Shown here piece by piece: positions 1-7,674 of a stretch of DNA of 19,272 bases. Every line of letters begins with the position of its first letter. The stretch's first letter is position 1. The DNA comes from Flavobacteriales bacterium UBA6049 (GTDB lineage: Bacteria; Bacteroidota; Bacteroidia; Flavobacteriales_G; Salibacteraceae): assembly GCA_002429085.1 (NCBI GenBank), contig DIYR01000193.1, positions 1 to 19,272 on the forward strand. Direction: 5' to 3'. The notes below the pieces were generated by a model. It was not told the origin of the DNA. It was given only the letters and a program-made list of their open reading frames with translations, and searched no databases. A program made the translations under genes and the position numbers.

Positions 1-281
1 CGTTTAAGAACGACTTTATCTATGGAATGATTTTACAAAACATTAATAAAGGTATCGAGGAAGGACTGTATAGAGAAGATTTAAATGGTCCTGTAATCGC
101 TAGGGTGTATGTAAGAAGAATGGATGACCTCTGGAGTGGAGACATCTTTCCTGAAGAAGACATGTCATTCCCAGATATTTACCTTGAATTAATGCGCTAC
201 CATATCAGAGGTATAGCTAGTCAAAAAGGTATCGACTACCTCGTTGAAAAAGTAAAAAGTCACAAGTCAATCAATAGTTAG
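1..281 (+). CDS. TetR/AcrR-family transcriptional regulator, C-terminal part (partial)
   Basis: The reading frame is open from base 3 at the window edge to the TAG at 279-281, so the ATG at 27 is internal; the residues before it are FKNDFIYG. About 92 residues are visible. They are rich in predicted helix (for example NINKGIEEGLYRED, and YLELMRYHIRGI near the end), which resembles the ligand-binding C-terminal domain of Bacteroidota TetR regulators. The DNA-binding helix-turn-helix would lie upstream, outside the window. The context supports the call: a complete RND tripartite pump follows 93 bases later on the same strand, and such pumps often have a TetR repressor as first gene. The family call rests on the helical pattern plus context and is moderately certain; the ligand is unknown. 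Confidence 0.65.
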   Translation, partial: FKNDFIYGMILQNINKGIEEGLYREDLNGPVIARVYVRRMDDLWSGDIFPEEDMSFPDIYLELMRYHIRGIASQKGIDYLVEKVKSHKSINS

Positions 282-374
282 TATGAAACTTACGCAATCA
301 GCAGAGAGATTGATGTTCTTCATTTTAGAATTGCGAAAAGTTCCATGTTACATTCAAATCAATTCAATTAATTC

Positions 375-1724
375 ATGAAACGATCAACGTTATTCGCTCT
401 GTTGCTACTATTAGTAGCTCAAGTGAAAACACAAGCTCAGCAATCCCAACAAGATACGGGAACTATTCAGCTGAGTTTGGAACAGGCTAAAGCCTATGCA
501 GTTGAGCACAGTTATTTTACCCGTCAAGCAGTAATGGATGCAGAAATTGCTGAAAAGCGCGTAAAAGAAACAACTGCAATAGGGCTTCCTCAAGTAAATG
601 CGAGTGGTTCATTTAATCAGAACATTGATATTCCTACTCAATTAGTGCCTGATTTTACTGGACAAACTGACCAATTACAAGAAATACAGTTTGGAACAAC
701 GTATAGTTTAACAGGAGGTGTGCAAGTAAATCAACTTTTGTTTAGTGGATCTTACATTGTTGGTTTGCAGGCGGCTAGAGTATATAGAGAGCTATCTTAT
801 AATGCTCAAGAAAGAACAGAGCTTGAGATTAGAGATCAAGCTACTCAAGCATATTCTGCTGTGCTTGTAGCAAGAGAGAATGTAGAGACACTAGATAGTA
901 ATGTTCGCTATTTGAAGCAAACTCTTGATGAAACTCGCTTATTATATGAAGAAGGGTTTGCTGCAGAACAAGATGCCGATCAATTAGAGATATTATATGG
1001 ATCGGCCGAAAATTCATATAAAGATGCTGTTCGTTATTTAGAGATTAGCGAGAACTTGTTCAAGTTTACCCTTGGGATTTCAATTGAGCGAGATGTAGAA
1101 TTGACAGAAGATTTAGATAATGTGTTGGCATATGGACAGACACAAACCGTTTTACAACAGCAGTTCAGTTACATCAACAATATTGACTTTAAGATAGCTG
1201 AAACAAATAGAGAGCTTCAAAAGTTGAATCTTAGAAATGTAAAAACTGAATACATGCCAACGTTGAACGCTTTTTACAGCTATCAACAACAGTTCTACAA
1301 TAATGAGCTAGAGATAGGTGATGGTGACTTTTGGTTTCCGGCATCTCTTTGGGGGTTAAATCTTAATGTTCCAATTTTCTCAAGTGGTCAAAGGCATTTT
1401 AAGGCACAACAAGCTAAAATTGAGTTAGACAAGGCAGATCTTCAATCTGAACAGGTAAGCCAAGATTTACAAATTCAGTATGCTACTGCAAGAGCTCAGT
1501 ACGTATTTGCTTTAGATAGATACGAGAACACGAAGCGAAACCTCGATTTAGTTCAAAGTATCCTTTCCAAAGAAATTACCAAATACAATGAAGGTGTTTC
1601 AACTAGTTTGAACGTGGCGAATACACAAATTCAATTCTTTGAGGTTCAATCAGGATATATTCAAGCTACTCAAGGCTTAATTCAGGCAAAATCAACATTA
1701 GACAGAATACTTAACAATCAATAA
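375..1724 (+). CDS. TolC-family outer-membrane efflux protein
   Basis: Outer-membrane channel of a tripartite RND efflux pump, forming the trans-periplasmic exit duct. The 449-residue length is normal for the family. Residues 1-22 are a Sec signal peptide (MKRS, then a leucine-rich core ending TQAQ). The mature protein has two OEP-type repeats, roughly residues 30-220 and 235-445, each dominated by long coiled-coil helices (for example around 140-230 and 340-440), with beta-strand segments such as TTYSLTGGVQVNQLLFSG near residue 120 and LWGLNLNVPIFSSGQR near 325-340. It starts at the first ATG and ends one base before the adaptor ATG at 1726, so the two are almost certainly co-transcribed and perhaps translationally coupled. 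The family is clear; the substrate cannot be told. Confidence 0.93.
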   Translation: MKRSTLFALLLLLVAQVKTQAQQSQQDTGTIQLSLEQAKAYAVEHSYFTRQAVMDAEIAEKRVKETTAIGLPQVNASGSFNQNIDIPTQLVPDFTGQTDQLQEIQFGTTYSLTGGVQVNQLLFSGSYIVGLQAARVYRELSYNAQERTELEIRDQATQAYSAVLVARENVETLDSNVRYLKQTLDETRLLYEEGFAAEQDADQLEILYGSAENSYKDAVRYLEISENLFKFTLGISIERDVELTEDLDNVLAYGQTQTVLQQQFSYINNIDFKIAETNRELQKLNLRNVKTEYMPTLNAFYSYQQQFYNNELEIGDGDFWFPASLWGLNLNVPIFSSGQRHFKAQQAKIELDKADLQSEQVSQDLQIQYATARAQYVFALDRYENTKRNLDLVQSILSKEITKYNEGVSTSLNVANTQIQFFEVQSGYIQATQGLIQAKSTLDRILNNQ

Positions 1725-1725
1725 G

Positions 1726-2862
1726 ATGAAAACCATACAAACAAGTACCCTATTTGCCATCATGGCCTTTATCGTTGCATGCGGTGGGGAAAAATCATCT
1801 CTAGAGCAGATGATCGCTCAGCGTGATAGCTTACGAAGTGAACAAAATGAATTGGTTTCTCAGATCAATGAATTGGAAATCCAAATTGCAGCAATGGATA
1901 CTACCAAGAAATTGGTTCAAGTAACCTCTCAGGCGATTTCAAGACAAAAGTTTGAACATTTCTTTGATATTTATGGAGATGTAAAAGCAGATCAGAATGT
2001 TCAACTATATAGCCAATCGGCAGGTGAGATTCTTCAAGTACTTGTAAAAGAAGGGGATCAAGTTTCTCAAGGTCAGATGCTTATGAAAATTGATGACAAA
2101 ATCATTCGTAAAAATGTTGAGCAAATTGAAACACAATTACGTTTAGCAAATGATGTGTTTGTGCGACAAGAACGTTTGTGGGAGAAAAACATAGGATCAG
2201 AAATGCAATACCTTGAGGCTAAGAATGCCAAAGAGGCTTTGCAAAAGCAGTTAGAAGCTACTAAGGCGCAGATGGATCAAACAGTGATCACTGCTCCATT
2301 CAGTGGCGTGATTGACGAAATTTTCCCGAAAATGGGAGAAATGGCATCTCCTGGAATGCCATTGGTTAGATTGGTAAATCTAGATGAGGTTTATATCAAA
2401 GCAGATGTATCAGAGAAATATGTCGCTGTAGTAAAAAGAGGTACAGATGTTCAAGTAGACTTCCCTGACTTAGGTGTTTCATTAGACACTACTATTTCTT
2501 TAACTGGGCAGTACATCAATCCAATGAACAGAACTTTTACGGTTCGAGTAGCTCTTCCAAATGATAAGGGTGCGTTGAAACCAAATTTATTAGCCGTACT
2601 TAAGGTCAAAGATTTTGAAGAAGATAATGCTGTTGTAGTTCCTTCAGATTTGATTCAGCAAACTGCGAAAGGCGAAAGCTTTGTGTATGTGTTAGAGAAT
2701 CATACTGGAAGCTTTGTTGCTAAACGAGTGATTGTGGAAACTGGCATCTCTTATGAAGGTAATACACATATTCTTAAGGGATTAAATGGAACAGAAGAAT
2801 TGATCCGCGATGGTGCGCGTAGCGTGAAAGATGGACAAGTAGTAGATCGTACCAACGCTTAA
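1726..2862 (+). CDS. RND efflux periplasmic adaptor (membrane fusion protein), lipoprotein
   Basis: Periplasmic adaptor linking the permease at 2874-6497 to the TolC-like channel. The 378 residues begin with a lipoprotein signal: hydrophobic core followed by IVAC, placing the lipidated cysteine at residue 19. Next comes a heptad-like coiled coil (about residues 25-58), unusual in being before the first lipoyl half. The split biotinyl-lipoyl domain shows as GEILQVLVKEGDQVSQGQ (about 102-119) and TVITAPFSGVIDEIFPKMGE (about 186-205), with an alpha-helical hairpin between. A beta-barrel (VYIKADVSEKYVAVVKRG onward) and a membrane-proximal domain follow. It lies one base after the channel gene and 11 bases before the permease gene, the standard order of such operons. 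The family is secure; the N-terminal coiled coil is seen, its purpose is not known. Confidence 0.92.
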   Translation: MKTIQTSTLFAIMAFIVACGGEKSSLEQMIAQRDSLRSEQNELVSQINELEIQIAAMDTTKKLVQVTSQAISRQKFEHFFDIYGDVKADQNVQLYSQSAGEILQVLVKEGDQVSQGQMLMKIDDKIIRKNVEQIETQLRLANDVFVRQERLWEKNIGSEMQYLEAKNAKEALQKQLEATKAQMDQTVITAPFSGVIDEIFPKMGEMASPGMPLVRLVNLDEVYIKADVSEKYVAVVKRGTDVQVDFPDLGVSLDTTISLTGQYINPMNRTFTVRVALPNDKGALKPNLLAVLKVKDFEEDNAVVVPSDLIQQTAKGESFVYVLENHTGSFVAKRVIVETGISYEGNTHILKGLNGTEELIRDGARSVKDGQVVDRTNA

Positions 2863-2873
2863 TTCTAAACGAA

Positions 2874-5800
2874 ATGCAAGACGATACAACTAAAAATCAA
2901 CCGGATAAAAAGCCAAATAGCATTAAAGAATTTGGCTTAACGAGCATGTCGGTTGATAATAAAACAACCGTGTTCGTAATTACAGCCATCATCCTATTGG
3001 CTGGTTTATTTTCATACAACTCAATGCCTAAGGAGGCTTTCCCTGAAGTAGTTATTCCAGAAATCTATGTTGGAACTCCTTACCCAGGAAACTCTCCAAT
3101 GGATATTGAGAAGCTGATTACTCGTCCGTTTGAGAAAGAAATCAACACCATTAGTGGAATTGATGAGCTTAATTCAACATCTATTCAAGGGTATTCATCA
3201 ATTCAAGTGAAATTCGACTTTTCTGTTACTCCTGAAGAGGCCTTAAGAAAGGTAAAAGACAAGGTTGATGTTGCTATGAGTGATGGCGATTTTCCAGATG
3301 ATTTACCAGCTGATCCAAATGTGTTCGAAATGAACATTTCGGAATTGACACCAATTATGACAATTAATCTGTCAGGTGAATTTTCTTTAGATCAGTTAAA
3401 AGAATATGGAGAACACCTAGAAGAAGAAATAGAAGATCTTCCACAAATTACATCAGTTGATATACGCGGTGTGATGGATAAAGAGGTGAAAGTTGATTTG
3501 GACATGCACAAAATGGATGCAGTTCAAGTAAGCTTTGGTGATGTAGCAGGTGCAATTTCTCAGGAAAACTTGACTATTTCTGGAGGTGACTTAAAAGTGG
3601 GTAATTACGAAAGATCGGTACGTGTCCTTGGAGAATTTAAACACTGGAGCGAGATTGAGAATATCATAGTTAAACACGAAAATGGAAATATAGTTTACTT
3701 ACGAGATATCGGTACAGTAGATTTTGGCGAAGAAGACAAAGAAAGTTATGCTCGCCAGTTTTTAGAGCCAGTAGTTTCTTTAGATGTTAAAAAGCGGTCG
3801 GGAGCAAACCTTATTGAGGCGAGTGATGCCATTAACATCATTGTAAAAGAAGCTCAATCAACTGTATTTCCGAAAAACTTAGAGATATCTATTACCAATG
3901 ACCAATCAGATGATACTAGAACTCAGGTAGATGAATTAGCAAATAGCATCATCTTCGGGATGATATTGGTTGTTGGTACGCTATTATTCTTCTTAGGGTT
4001 AAGAAATGCCCTATTTGTTGGAATGGCTATTCCAATGAGTATGTTCCTATCTTTCTTCATCTTGAATAGTATGGGAGTAACACTCAACGTAATGGTGCTA
4101 TTCTCATTAGTATTAGCGCTTGGGATGCTCGTGGATAATGGGATTGTGGTAGTCGAAAACATTTACCGTTTGATGGATGAAGGCTATAAACCATTAGCCG
4201 CTGCAAAAGAAGGTGTTGGTGAAGTTGCGTGGCCAATTATTGCTTCAACAGCAACAACATTGGCAGCATTTATTCCATTGATTTTCTGGCCAGGTATCAT
4301 GGGTGAGTTTATGCAGTGGTTACCAATTACCTTGATTACAGTATTAACGTCTTCATTGTTTGTTGCCTTGGTTATTAACCCAGTATTCACCTCAAACTTT
4401 ATGAAGATTGAGGAAGAAGATGAAGTTATTCCGCGCAAGCGATTGATTATCTACTTTGGTATACTCGGTGTTGCGATGTTCATTGACGTTGTTGGAGATG
4501 CAATGCCAGCACTCAATTTCTTAGCAGGGTTTGTAGTGTCTATTATTCTGATTCTATTTTTAAAGGACTACAGCTTTATTGCAGAAGAAACTGATAGAAT
4601 ACGTGTACTTATTCCCGCATTTAGTTTAATAGCTATTGGACTGGTTTATTTCATGACAGGACAAAATGTAAGTGCCAATTTCATTGGAATTACAGGTTCA
4701 TTCATGTTGTTAAATACCTATGTATTGTATCCAGCGTCTGTTGGTTTCCAGAAGAAGGTGATTCCAGCTATGGAGAATTTCTATGATAGGTTTATTCGAT
4801 ATTCCTTATCAGGTTCAAAACCAGGTTGGTTATTATTCGGAACATTTGGCTTATTGATTTTTAGTTTTATTCTTACCGGAGTGTTTCAACCTAAAGTGTT
4901 ATTCTTCCCTGAGAATCAACCTAAATACTTAAACATCTTTATTGAAATGCCAATTGGTACAGCTATAGAGCGTACTAATGAAGTAGCCATAGAAATAGAG
5001 AAAACGGTTGTAGATTATATCAAGAAGTATGAGGAAGAAAATCCGAAAACAAATGCTACAGAAAACTTCTTGGTAGAGTCGGTTATTGGTCAAGTAGGTG
5101 AAGGTACTTCAGATCCTAACCAAGGTCCGCAAATGGGGAATACTCCGCACAAAGCAAGGATCACTGTTTCGTTTGTGAAGTTTCAAGAACGCAGAGGAAC
5201 TATGACAAGTGATGTTCAGTCAGAAGTTCGTGAAGCGATTAAAAGATTCCCTGGCGCTAAAATAACAGTTGATAAAGATGCAGCTGGCCCCCCAGCAGGA
5301 GCTCCTATTTCAGTTGAATTGAGTGGTGATGATTACTTCCAATTGATGGAAGTGGCAGAGCATATAAAAGGATTCATAGGCGATGCTAATATTGGTGGTA
5401 TTGAAGAATTGAAGTTAGACGTAGAGCAAGGAAAGCCAGAGTTGCCGATTATTGTAGATCGTGATAAAGCACGAAGACTAGGGCTTAGTACTTATTCTAT
5501 TGGTGATGCAATTCGTACAGCCTTGTTTGGGGCAGAGGTTTCTACATACAAAGAGGGTGAAGATGATTACCCAATTCAGGTGCGTATGAAGAAAGAAGCA
5601 AGAGAAAACCCTGATAATCTCTTAAATCAACGCATTACGTTTAGAGATATGGCTAGTGGACAAATTGTTCAGGTGCCTATTTCATCTGTTGCAAACGCAG
5701 AGAAAACATCTACGTTTAGTGCGGTAAAGCGTGCCGATATGAATCGAATTATCACGATTACATCTAACGTTACAGAGGGATATAATGCAACCGAAATCAA

Positions 5801-6497
5801 TGATCAAATCAAACAGCTGATGACTCAGTATGAGTTGCCAGAGGGTGTAAGTGTAGATTATACTGGTGAGCAAGAACAACAAGCTGAAGAAATGGCATTC
5901 TTGTCAACAGCATTGGCAATTGCATTCTTCTTGATTATTGTAATTATTGTTGCGCAGTTTAACTCAATTAGCACACCATTTATCATCGGGTTCTCAGTGT
6001 TCTTCAGTTTAACTGGGGTATTCTTAGGGCTGATTTTATTCCAAATGGACTTTGTGATCTTGATGACCATGATTGGTATTATCTCTCTTGCAGGTATCGT
6101 GGTAAACAACGCCATTGTACTGATCGATTACACCAACCTCTTAATTTCTCGTGAAGAAGAAAAACTTGGTTTAGGTGATGGAGAAAGACTTCCGATTGAA
6201 GGAGTGAAGAAAGCAATTGAAGATGCTGGTAAAACTCGTTTGCGTCCAGTACTTTTAACGGCTATCACAACCATTTTAGGGTTGATTCCATTAGCAGTTG
6301 GACTGAACATAGACTTCTTTAGCTTCTTTACAACGTTGAATCCGAACGTGTATGTAGGTGGGGATAATGTTGCATTCTGGGGGCCAATGTCTTGGACAAT
6401 AATCTTTGGTTTGACCTTCGCAACATTCTTAACGCTAGTAATCGTTCCTGTAATGTATTACTTACTGAAAAGATTGAAATACCGTATTTTCAGTTAG
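2874..6497 (+). CDS. RND (AcrB-like) efflux permease with an enlarged central membrane region
   Basis: Inner-membrane proton-driven exporter of the RND superfamily, probably HAE-like multidrug type. Family marks: N-terminal first membrane helix (VFVITAIILLAGLFSYNSMP), periplasmic porter loop 1, TM4 motif LGMLVDNGIVVVENIYR with Asp421, porter loop 2, and TM10-11 region GIVVNNAIVLIDY. Where AcrB has Asp407-Asp408 and Lys940, this protein has Asp421-Asn422 and Asn1078, so the proton relay differs from AcrB; a variant of this kind is known in other RND branches. At 1207 residues it is longer than the usual 1020-1060. The extra length includes four hydrophobic segments (about 523-541, 547-564, 577-596, 601-620) between the TM6 and TM7 equivalents. 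Last gene of the operon; a terminator follows at 6520. Substrate unknown. Confidence 0.95.
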   Translation: MQDDTTKNQPDKKPNSIKEFGLTSMSVDNKTTVFVITAIILLAGLFSYNSMPKEAFPEVVIPEIYVGTPYPGNSPMDIEKLITRPFEKEINTISGIDELNSTSIQGYSSIQVKFDFSVTPEEALRKVKDKVDVAMSDGDFPDDLPADPNVFEMNISELTPIMTINLSGEFSLDQLKEYGEHLEEEIEDLPQITSVDIRGVMDKEVKVDLDMHKMDAVQVSFGDVAGAISQENLTISGGDLKVGNYERSVRVLGEFKHWSEIENIIVKHENGNIVYLRDIGTVDFGEEDKESYARQFLEPVVSLDVKKRSGANLIEASDAINIIVKEAQSTVFPKNLEISITNDQSDDTRTQVDELANSIIFGMILVVGTLLFFLGLRNALFVGMAIPMSMFLSFFILNSMGVTLNVMVLFSLVLALGMLVDNGIVVVENIYRLMDEGYKPLAAAKEGVGEVAWPIIASTATTLAAFIPLIFWPGIMGEFMQWLPITLITVLTSSLFVALVINPVFTSNFMKIEEEDEVIPRKRLIIYFGILGVAMFIDVVGDAMPALNFLAGFVVSIILILFLKDYSFIAEETDRIRVLIPAFSLIAIGLVYFMTGQNVSANFIGITGSFMLLNTYVLYPASVGFQKKVIPAMENFYDRFIRYSLSGSKPGWLLFGTFGLLIFSFILTGVFQPKVLFFPENQPKYLNIFIEMPIGTAIERTNEVAIEIEKTVVDYIKKYEEENPKTNATENFLVESVIGQVGEGTSDPNQGPQMGNTPHKARITVSFVKFQERRGTMTSDVQSEVREAIKRFPGAKITVDKDAAGPPAGAPISVELSGDDYFQLMEVAEHIKGFIGDANIGGIEELKLDVEQGKPELPIIVDRDKARRLGLSTYSIGDAIRTALFGAEVSTYKEGEDDYPIQVRMKKEARENPDNLLNQRITFRDMASGQIVQVPISSVANAEKTSTFSAVKRADMNRIITITSNVTEGYNATEINDQIKQLMTQYELPEGVSVDYTGEQEQQAEEMAFLSTALAIAFFLIIVIIVAQFNSISTPFIIGFSVFFSLTGVFLGLILFQMDFVILMTMIGIISLAGIVVNNAIVLIDYTNLLISREEEKLGLGDGERLPIEGVKKAIEDAGKTRLRPVLLTAITTILGLIPLAVGLNIDFFSFFTTLNPNVYVGGDNVAFWGPMSWTIIFGLTFATFLTLVIVPVMYYLLKRLKYRIFS

Positions 6498-6519
6498 CAT
6501 AGAGATATAATGTTAAGTA

Positions 6520-6561
6520 AGCCTCGTTATTACAGTAAGTTAATAGCGAGGCTTTTTCTTT
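6520..6561 (+). terminator. Rho-independent terminator of the efflux operon
   Basis: A 13-bp stem pairs 6520-6532 (agcctcgttatta) with 6541-6553 (taatagcgaggct), with a single G-U wobble and an 8-base loop, followed by a T-rich tract (tttt, c, tttt). It starts 22 bases after the permease stop codon and separates the efflux operon from the GAPDH gene. Confidence 0.9.
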
Positions 6562-6565
6562 TCCG

Positions 6566-6573
6566 TAATTTTA
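6566..6573 (+). promoter_or_regulatory. Possible -7 box for the GAPDH gene
   Basis: The sequence taatttta matches the Bacteroidota -7 consensus TAnnTTTG except for its last base. It sits 35 bases before the GAPDH start, directly after the terminator, where a new promoter must lie. No convincing TTG -33 element is seen, so the call is weak. Confidence 0.3.
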
Positions 6574-6608
6574 GTTCATATAAAAATCCCTAACAAAAAC
6601 ACAAAAAC

Positions 6609-7613
6609 ATGAGAGTTGCTATTAATGGTATGGGCCGAATTGGAAGAACAACATTTGGTCAATTGTATGAGTTAGAAGATGTGGAAGTTGTTGCGTTTAA
6701 CGATTTGAATCAAGCATCTATTTTAACCAAGTTGCTTCGATACGATTCTGTGTACGGGCCGTTCCATGATATCATAGAAGTAGAAGATAGCACCATTAAA
6801 GTTGCTCATCATACCATTCAGTGTTTTACAGAAAGAGATCCTGCAAACCTTCCTTGGAACGAACTGAACGTAGATGTTGTAATAGACTGTACAGGACTAT
6901 TCAAAAAATATGATCAAGCTGCGGCACATTTAGAAGCAGGAGCTAAGAGAGTAATTCTTTCTTATCCTGTAAAAGACGAGAAAATTAAAAGTGTTGTGCT
7001 TGGGGTAAATGAAGACATATTAACCAATGAAGATTACATTGTGTCAAATGCCAGTTGTACAACTAATTGTACCTCTCCAGTAGTGCAAGTAATTGATGAT
7101 ATTTGGGGAATAGAACAGGGTGTTTTAAATACCATTCATGCATATACAGCAGATCAGCGTATAAACGATTCTGCCCACCGAGATATGCGCAGAGCAAGAG
7201 CTGCTGCAGTTAACATTGTGCCAACCACTACTGGCGCTGCCAAAGCAGTAGGTAAGATATTTCCTCATCTTGATGGCAAGATTACAGGTTCGGCTTATCG
7301 TGTTCCAGTGATTACAGGTTCTTGTATCGATTTGGTGCTTAAACTTGAAAAGCCTTTCGTGGTGGAAGATATTAATGATGCTATGAGAAATGCTTCTGAA
7401 GAATATTTAGCAGGTATTCTTGCTTACTCAGAAGATGATCTTGTATCAACTGATATTATTGCGAATCCACACTCTTCCATATTTGATAGCTTACTGACAA
7501 CAGATGCAAATGGATGGCTTAAAGTAGTAAGCTGGTACGATAATGAATTTGGATATTCTACTAGAATGGCTGAGTTATGCGTAATGATGGGAGAAGGGTT
7601 AAGTAAGGACTAA
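6609..7613 (+). CDS. gap: Type I glyceraldehyde-3-phosphate dehydrogenase
   Basis: Cytosolic enzyme converting glyceraldehyde 3-phosphate, phosphate and NAD+ to 1,3-bisphosphoglycerate in glycolysis, or the reverse in gluconeogenesis. The 334 residues fit the family. The N-terminal Rossmann motif is INGMGRIGR (residues 5-13), with Met where Phe is usual; Asp32 in AFNDLN points to NAD rather than NADP. The catalytic site SNASCTTNC has Cys150, with His177 in HAYTADQ as base partner, and the C-terminal signature SWYDNEFGYS is intact. The segment YRVPVITGS departs slightly from the common RVPVPTGS. The start is the first ATG, preceded by an A-rich leader. It stands alone after a terminator and 61 bases before a same-strand GH13-like gene. 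Bacteroidota often carry more than one GAPDH; whether this is the main glycolytic one cannot be told here. Confidence 0.95.
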   Translation: MRVAINGMGRIGRTTFGQLYELEDVEVVAFNDLNQASILTKLLRYDSVYGPFHDIIEVEDSTIKVAHHTIQCFTERDPANLPWNELNVDVVIDCTGLFKKYDQAAAHLEAGAKRVILSYPVKDEKIKSVVLGVNEDILTNEDYIVSNASCTTNCTSPVVQVIDDIWGIEQGVLNTIHAYTADQRINDSAHRDMRRARAAAVNIVPTTTGAAKAVGKIFPHLDGKITGSAYRVPVITGSCIDLVLKLEKPFVVEDINDAMRNASEEYLAGILAYSEDDLVSTDIIANPHSSIFDSLLTTDANGWLKVVSWYDNEFGYSTRMAELCVMMGEGLSKD

Positions 7614-7674
7614 GCAATAGCATTTCGAGAGTTGAGTTGCAAATTGTTACTTTGTGCTTGACAAACAAGCGTGA

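Noticed and set aside
282..374. TetR operator or separate promoter before the TolC-like gene
   Set aside because: No clear palindrome or TAnnTTTG box is present; the operon may be read from a promoter upstream of the regulator, outside the window.
3923..6310. Several minus-strand ORFs of 60-85 codons within the RND permease gene
   Set aside because: They are antisense shadows of a strongly conserved gene and their translations are low-complexity, without family likeness.
7647..7654. TTACTTTG before the GH13-like gene as a promoter
   Set aside because: One mismatch to TAnnTTTG and no TTG at a proper distance; the gene may simply be read from the GAPDH promoter.
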